From: DASYTH01 sp035762905
GTDB lineage: Bacteria > Actinomycetota > Actinomycetes > Mycobacteriales > Pseudonocardiaceae
Length of the DNA: 64,000 nucleotides
Direction of reading: 5' to 3'
NCBI RefSeq assembly: GCF_035762905.1
Contig: NZ_DASUCC010000144.1
Span: forward strand, 62,001-126,000
Under the pieces are notes generated by a model. It was not told the origin of the DNA, made no database searches, and worked only from the letters and a program-made list of their open reading frames with translations. Every line of letters starts with the position of its first letter. The first letter of the stretch is position 1. A program made the translations under genes and the position numbers. This document shows, one piece after another, positions 60,404 to 64,000 of the stretch.

Positions 60404-60797
60404 CGCGAGAACGCGCACCGGGCCGGGGCGGCTGCTGATCGCGGTGTACGCGGTGTTCGCGCTGGCGGCCACCGCGCGGTCGGCGGTGCAGATCGTCACC
60501 CGGTTCGACCGGGCGCCGCTGGCCTACCTGCTCTCCGCGCTGGCGGCGGTGGTCTACATCGTCGCCACCGTGGCGCTGGCCCGGGGCAGCCGGCGGGTGG
60601 CCCTGGTCGCGTGCACGGTGGAACTGGTCGGGGTGCTCGCGGTCGGCACCGCCAGCCTGATCGCACCGGAGGCGTTCCCGGACGCCACGGTGTGGTCGAC
60701 GTTCGGCGGCGGCTACGGCTTCGTGCCGCTGGGGCTACCCATCTTGGGCCTGCTGTGGCTGCGCCGGACCCGCGGTGGTCCATCCTTGACAGCGTGA
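60387..60797 (+). CDS. small membrane protein
   Basis: 136 residues with four helices (LLIAVYAVFALAATARSAVQ, LAYLLSALAAVVYIVATVAL, ALVACTVELVGVLAVGTASL, the last near LGLPILGLLWLRR). GTG 60387 overlaps the previous gene; its stop overlaps the AraC start (GTGA). Function unknown; may be a membrane partner of the regulator. Confidence 0.78.
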   Translation: MRPVVDARTRTGPGRLLIAVYAVFALAATARSAVQIVTRFDRAPLAYLLSALAAVVYIVATVALARGSRRVALVACTVELVGVLAVGTASLIAPEAFPDATVWSTFGGGYGFVPLGLPILGLLWLRRTRGGPSLTA

Positions 60798-61618
60798 ACG
60801 GTGATCCGACCACCAGTGAGTACGGCCTGCTCGGCGTGCGGGACTTCGACTTCGCCCTGGACCGGGTGCCGGTCTCGGCCGACCTCGCCGACCTGGTCGA
60901 GCGGCACTGGCTGGTGCGCTGGAGCCTGCCGCCCGGCCGGCGCGAGCAGATCACCCTGCTGCCGCAACCGTGCGTGAACCTGATCTTCGACCAGGGCCGG
61001 CTGGTCATCGGCGGGGTCGGCCGGGAGCGGTTCAGCTACGAGTGCACCGGTACCGGCCGGGTGTTCGGGGTCAAGTTCCGGCCCGGTGGTTTTCGTCCGT
61101 TCCTCGGCCGCTCGGTGGCCGAGCTGACCGACCAGGTGCGCCCGCTCGCCACGCTGTGGGGCGGGCCGGCCGCCGACTCGTTCACCGCCGAGCTGACCCG
61201 GGCCCGGGAACTGGCCGACCTGGTCGCCGTGGCCGAACGCCACCTGCGGGCGCACTGGCCGGCGCCGGATCCGGAGGTGGCCACCGTCGGCCGGATCGTC
61301 AACGCGCTGCTCTATGACCGGACCATCACCCGCGTCGACGATGTCTCGAAGCGGTTCAACATCCCGGCCCGCACGCTGCAGCGGCTGTTCGGGCGGTACG
61401 TGGGCGTCAGTCCGAAGTGGGTGCTGCGCCGCTACCGGCTGCACGAGGCGGCCGCCCGGTTGACCGCCGCGACCGGCGCGAACTGGGCCGAGGTCGCGGC
61501 CGAGCTCGGCTACTTCGACCAGTCGCACTTCATCCGGGACTTCACCCGGGCGGTCGGCCTCACCCCGGCTGCCTACGCCGAAGCCACCCGCCGGCACGCC
61601 GCTCCGCTGAGCGCGTAG
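60794..61618 (+). CDS. AraC-family transcriptional regulator
   Basis: About 274 residues. The N-terminal ligand-binding part includes PCVNLIFDQGRLVIGGVG and GVKFRPGGFRPFLGRSVAEL (of the DUF6597-like type). C-terminal double helix-turn-helix: DVSKRFNIPARTLQRLFGRY and WAEVAAELGYFDQSHFIRDF, ending TRAVGLTPAAYAEA. GTG 60794 is coupled to the membrane gene. It overlaps the convergent phosphoesterase by 59 bases. Confidence 0.94.
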   Translation: MNGDPTTSEYGLLGVRDFDFALDRVPVSADLADLVERHWLVRWSLPPGRREQITLLPQPCVNLIFDQGRLVIGGVGRERFSYECTGTGRVFGVKFRPGGFRPFLGRSVAELTDQVRPLATLWGGPAADSFTAELTRARELADLVAVAERHLRAHWPAPDPEVATVGRIVNALLYDRTITRVDDVSKRFNIPARTLQRLFGRYVGVSPKWVLRRYRLHEAAARLTAATGANWAEVAAELGYFDQSHFIRDFTRAVGLTPAAYAEATRRHAAPLSA

Positions 61619-62435
61619 GCAGGATCACCCGGGGCACCCGGGGCGGGTTCTGTCGGACCTTCCACTCCCGCGGGTAGCCGAGCGAGACCTCCTCGAACGG
61701 GATCCCGTCGTACACCGTGCTGCGCGGGATGTGCAGGTGCCCGTAGACGGCGACGGCCGTGTTGAACCGGGTGTGCCAGTCCGCGGTGCGTTCGGTGCCG
61801 CACCAGATCGCGAAGTCCGGGTAGCGCAGGATCCGGGTGGGTTCCCGGACCAGCGGCCAGTGGTTGATCAGTACCAGCGGGACCTCCGGGTCGCACTCGG
61901 CGAGCCGCCGCTCGGTCGCCGCGACCCTGGCCGCGCACCAGGTCTCCAGGTTCGGATGCGGGTCGGGGTGCAGGAAGTACTCGTCGGTGCACACCACTCC
62001 GGTCTCGTAGGCCCGGGCCAGCGCCGCCTCCTTGGTGTGCACGCCATCCACCCGGAACGTGTAGTCGTAGAGCAGGAACAGCGGTGCCACGCGGACCGGG
62101 CCGCCCGGCCCCTCCCACACCGGGTAGGGATCCTCGGGGGTGACCACGCCGAGCCGCCGGCACAGGTCCACCAGCCACCGGTAGCGCTCCTCGCCGCGCG
62201 CGGTGAGCGGGTCGTCCTTGGTGGTCCACAGCTCGTGGTTGCCGGGGGACCAGATCACCTTCGCGAACCGCTCGGTGAGCCGGCGCATGGCCCACTCGAT
62301 CTGGGTGCTGCGCTCGGCGACATCTCCGGCGACGATCAGCCAGTCGTCGTCGGACTCGGGCCGCAGTCCCTCTACGATGTCCCGGTTCTCCGGATATCCG
62401 ACGTGCAGATCACTGGTCGCTAACAGGCGGGTCAC
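61560..62435 (-). CDS. calcineurin-like metallophosphoesterase
   Basis: 291 residues. All family motifs are visible: ATSDLHVGYP (DxH), IVAGDVAER (GD), SPGNHELW (GNHE), LINHWPL and VYGHLHIPR (GHxH). Acts in the cytoplasm; substrate unknown. In actinomycetes such genes often lie near phosphopantetheinyl transferases, but none is present here. GTG 62435. Its 3' end overlaps the AraC gene. Confidence 0.94.
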   Translation of the reverse strand: MTRLLATSDLHVGYPENRDIVEGLRPESDDDWLIVAGDVAERSTQIEWAMRRLTERFAKVIWSPGNHELWTTKDDPLTARGEERYRWLVDLCRRLGVVTPEDPYPVWEGPGGPVRVAPLFLLYDYTFRVDGVHTKEAALARAYETGVVCTDEYFLHPDPHPNLETWCAARVAATERRLAECDPEVPLVLINHWPLVREPTRILRYPDFAIWCGTERTADWHTRFNTAVAVYGHLHIPRSTVYDGIPFEEVSLGYPREWKVRQNPPRVPRVILPTRSAERRAGGWLRRRQPG

Positions 62436-62461
62436 GGCTCGACCCTACCGACGATCGGTCC

Positions 62462-62500
62462 GTACGTAGATCCGTGGAAAAACTACGTACCACCACGGAT
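62462..62500. promoter_or_regulatory. overlapping palindromic operators upstream of the LuxR-type regulator
   Basis: Two perfect 8-bp inverted repeats interleave: GTACGTAG (62462-62469) with CTACGTAC (62483-62490), and ATCCGTGG (62470-62477) with CCACGGAT (62493-62500). Both TACGTA cores are palindromes 21 bases apart. Located between the phosphoesterase (minus) and the regulator (plus). Confidence 0.6.
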
Positions 62501-62568
62501 GTGTATCCGGCGGGTGGTCGGCGACTCTTGTAGTGAACGCGAGACGACCGAGAAGAAGAGGGTGCGGC

Positions 62569-63177
62569 ATGACGGCGGCGGTTCTGACCCCTGTGCTCAC
62601 CGTCGGACTGGTCGGTGACCACCCCGTGGGCCTACTGTCCGGAGTGGACGGACTACGGATTGTCGTGTGCACGGCGGACGGGGCCGGGATCGCCACACCG
62701 GATGTGTTGATCGTGGACGGTGTGCGGTCGTTGCGCGCGGTGCGCGATCGGGTACCCGGAGTTCCGGTTCTGGTCGTCACGACCGCGGATGACGTCGAGT
62801 CGGTGTTCAACGCGATGCGCGCCGGCGCGCGGGGCTACCTGCTCCGCGGTGCCGAGCGGGCCGACATCGTGCGGGCCGTCCGCGGGGTCGCCGCCGGCGA
62901 GATGATCCTTGGCGCACAGATCGCCAGCCGGCTCACCGACCTGATGATCCGCCAGGCCCAGCCCAGCCATCCGTTCCCCACCCTGTCCGCGCGGGAACGC
63001 GAGATCATGGAGCTGATCGCCGTCGGCGCGGACAACTCCACCATCGCCCGCCGCCTCGACCTCGCCCCGAAAACGGTGCGCAACAACGTCTGCACCATCT
63101 TCGGCAAGCTCGGCATCACCGACCGCGCCGAAGCCATCGCCCGCGCCCGGGCGGCCGGCCTCCCCCGCGCCTCGTAA
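62569..63177 (+). CDS. LuxR-type regulator with atypical receiver domain
   Basis: About 202 residues. Receiver-like domain at about 10-115 keeps an aspartate at position 50 (DVLIVDG), but the acidic pair is only Gly16-Asp17 (VGLVGDHP) and the conserved lysine is Arg93 (YLLRGAE). So phosphorylation may be lost or altered. C-terminal LuxR helix-turn-helix: LSAREREIMELIAVGADNST and APKTVRNNVCTIFGKLGITD. ATG 62569 with AGAGGG upstream. No kinase gene adjoins. Confidence 0.9.
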   Translation: MTAAVLTPVLTVGLVGDHPVGLLSGVDGLRIVVCTADGAGIATPDVLIVDGVRSLRAVRDRVPGVPVLVVTTADDVESVFNAMRAGARGYLLRGAERADIVRAVRGVAAGEMILGAQIASRLTDLMIRQAQPSHPFPTLSAREREIMELIAVGADNSTIARRLDLAPKTVRNNVCTIFGKLGITDRAEAIARARAAGLPRAS

Positions 63178-63186
63178 CCGCGCCTC

Positions 63187-63277
63187 GTGTGAAGTCTTGG
63201 ACCGACCAACGAAACCTCAGGGGACCGTGACGGCACCCAGCCACAAGCCCCCCGCCATCCGCACGTTCGCTGGAACG
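63187..63277 (-). repeat. dispersed 91-bp element, copy B
   Basis: Reverse-complement copy of 10186-10276. It begins 31 bases beyond the LacI gene's stop and runs in the same direction as that gene. No frame inside is protein-like. The rest of 63178-63308 shows nothing else. Confidence 0.8.
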
Positions 63278-63308
63278 CAACAACAGCAGTAGAACCCGGA
63301 GAGGCGGA

Positions 63309-64000
63309 CTAGGGCGGCGGACCAGTACTGGTTCGGCGCACCAAGGTGGCCGGGAGTCGTTCGGTTCGTGGGGCGCGGGCCGGTTTGCCGAGCGCGAGGG
63401 CCATCGCGCGCATGCCGAGTTCTGGCATGCCCAGGTGCACGGTGGTCAACGGCGGCACCACGTCCCGGGCGATCGGCATGTCGTCGAAGCCGATCACCGA
63501 GATGTCGCCGGGCACGGACAGGCCGCGCTCGCGCAGCGTGGCCAGCACCCCGATGGCCATGGCATCGTTCAGCGCGGCGATCGCGGTGAGGGTGGGGGAG
63601 GAGTCGAGCAGCGTCGCGGCCGCCGCGGCGCCGCTGTCCCGGTCGAAGTCGGCGTAGACGACCCGGCGCGGTCCGATGGTGCGGCCGAACTCCTTGGCGG
63701 CGCGCCGAAGCCCGGTCAGCCGGTCGGTGGTCGTTGTGAGCACCTTGGGCCCGGCGACGACGCCGATCCGCTTGTGACCGAGCCGGAACAGCTCGGCGCC
63801 GGCCAGGTAGCCGCCCTCCTCGTTGCCGGGCAGCACCGAGTCGCCGGCGTGCATGTGCCGGCCGATCGCCGCCACCCGGCCGCCGGTCTGCTCGTAGGCG
63901 CGCAGCTTCGCGTTCAGCAGCCGGGTGAACCGCTGGTCGTGGTAGCCCGACCCGGTCAGCACGATCGCGGCCACCTGCTGGGCGCGCAGCAGGTCCACGT
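63309..64000 (-). CDS. LacI-family regulator, C-terminal part (5' end outside the window)
   Basis: The frame is open to base 64000, so the N-terminal helix-turn-helix is missing. The ligand-binding part shows AGDSVLPGNEEGGYLAGAEL, LGHKRIGVVAGP, AALNDAMAIGVLATLRERGL, SVIGFDDMPIARDVVPPLTT (in pieces) and MGMRAMAL-like ending LGMRAMALALGK. A sugar-responsive repressor is likely; the sugar cannot be told. No target gene is in the window. Confidence 0.9.
   Translation of the reverse strand, partial: VDLLRAQQVAAIVLTGSGYHDQRFTRLLNAKLRAYEQTGGRVAAIGRHMHAGDSVLPGNEEGGYLAGAELFRLGHKRIGVVAGPKVLTTTTDRLTGLRRAAKEFGRTIGPRRVVYADFDRDSGAAAAATLLDSSPTLTAIAALNDAMAIGVLATLRERGLSVPGDISVIGFDDMPIARDVVPPLTTVHLGMPELGMRAMALALGKPARAPRTERLPATLVRRTSTGPPP

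Overview
The window reads as a high-GC actinomycete chromosome. The gene order truB–ribF … rpsO–pnp–M16 protease–dapB … thyX … dapA–rnj, the frequent GTG/TTG starts, the Ser/Thr kinases with extracytoplasmic domains, and several start codons placed 6-8 bases after a TANNNT box with no ribosome binding site all point to Actinomycetes. Pseudonocardiaceae is my best guess from the protein style; this is inference, since there is no rRNA in the window. I saw no tRNA, rRNA, CRISPR array, insertion sequence or prophage.

Bases 1-8.6 kb are a conserved housekeeping block: the end of an MFS transporter, truB, ribF, an HTH protein, thpR, rpsO, a strong hairpin, pnp, an M16 protease and dapB. A membrane GGDEF protein follows (8.9-10.2 kb). 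Next comes a small unusual cluster (10.5-12.5 kb): a signal-less protein with 15 cysteines and a double-psi beta-barrel-like end, a Tat-exported protein, and a MauE-like redox membrane protein. From 12.5 to 18.1 kb there are a VTT-type membrane protein, acetyltransferase, Ser/Thr kinase, EamA exporter, winged-helix protein and a COG4315-type lipoprotein. A 0.7 kb repeat region (18.1-18.75 kb) holds a 42/43-bp tandem array and a large nested inverted repeat.

From 18.8 to 27.3 kb: a DUF4097 protein with an RHH (HicB-like) regulator and a striking spaced operator, then thyX, an ACT protein, dinB, a second Ser/Thr kinase, a TIGR03085-type protein, dapA and rnj (RNase J). From 27.3 to 31 kb: a small cationic ORF, a CAP-domain secreted protein, a cold-shock protein, and a second small cluster of Tat protein, DUF4331 protein and His-rich protein. 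From 31.1 to 37 kb (minus strand): a cyclase-like protein, a TAXI-type binding protein with a two-component system, menC, and a regulator. A GH18 chitinase with CBM2 and FnIII domains follows behind DasR-like operators. From 39 to 46.9 kb: DoxX protein, MFS transporter with a damaged N-terminus, epimerase, MASE1-only protein, LigD-type polymerase, and a fused two-subunit 2-oxoacid dehydrogenase E1.

From 47 to 64 kb: alcohol dehydrogenase, CapA-like lipoprotein, NarL-type two-component system, RpiB-like isomerase, SDR, acetyltransferases, an adenine deaminase-like enzyme, and a minus-strand unit of proline-racemase-family enzyme and ornithine-cyclodeaminase-family enzyme. Behind these lies a tiny leader ORF with a possible translational attenuator ahead of an acetyltransferase and a second IF-1 gene. 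The window closes with small membrane proteins, an AraC regulator, a metallophosphoesterase, an atypical LuxR-type regulator and a truncated LacI regulator. A 91-bp non-coding element occurs twice, near each end of the window (10186-10276 and inverted at 63187-63277).

The best candidates for something undescribed are the Cys-rich/Tat/MauE cluster, the leader ORF-acetyltransferase-IF-1 unit, the dispersed 91-bp element, and the Tat/DUF4331/His-rich cluster.
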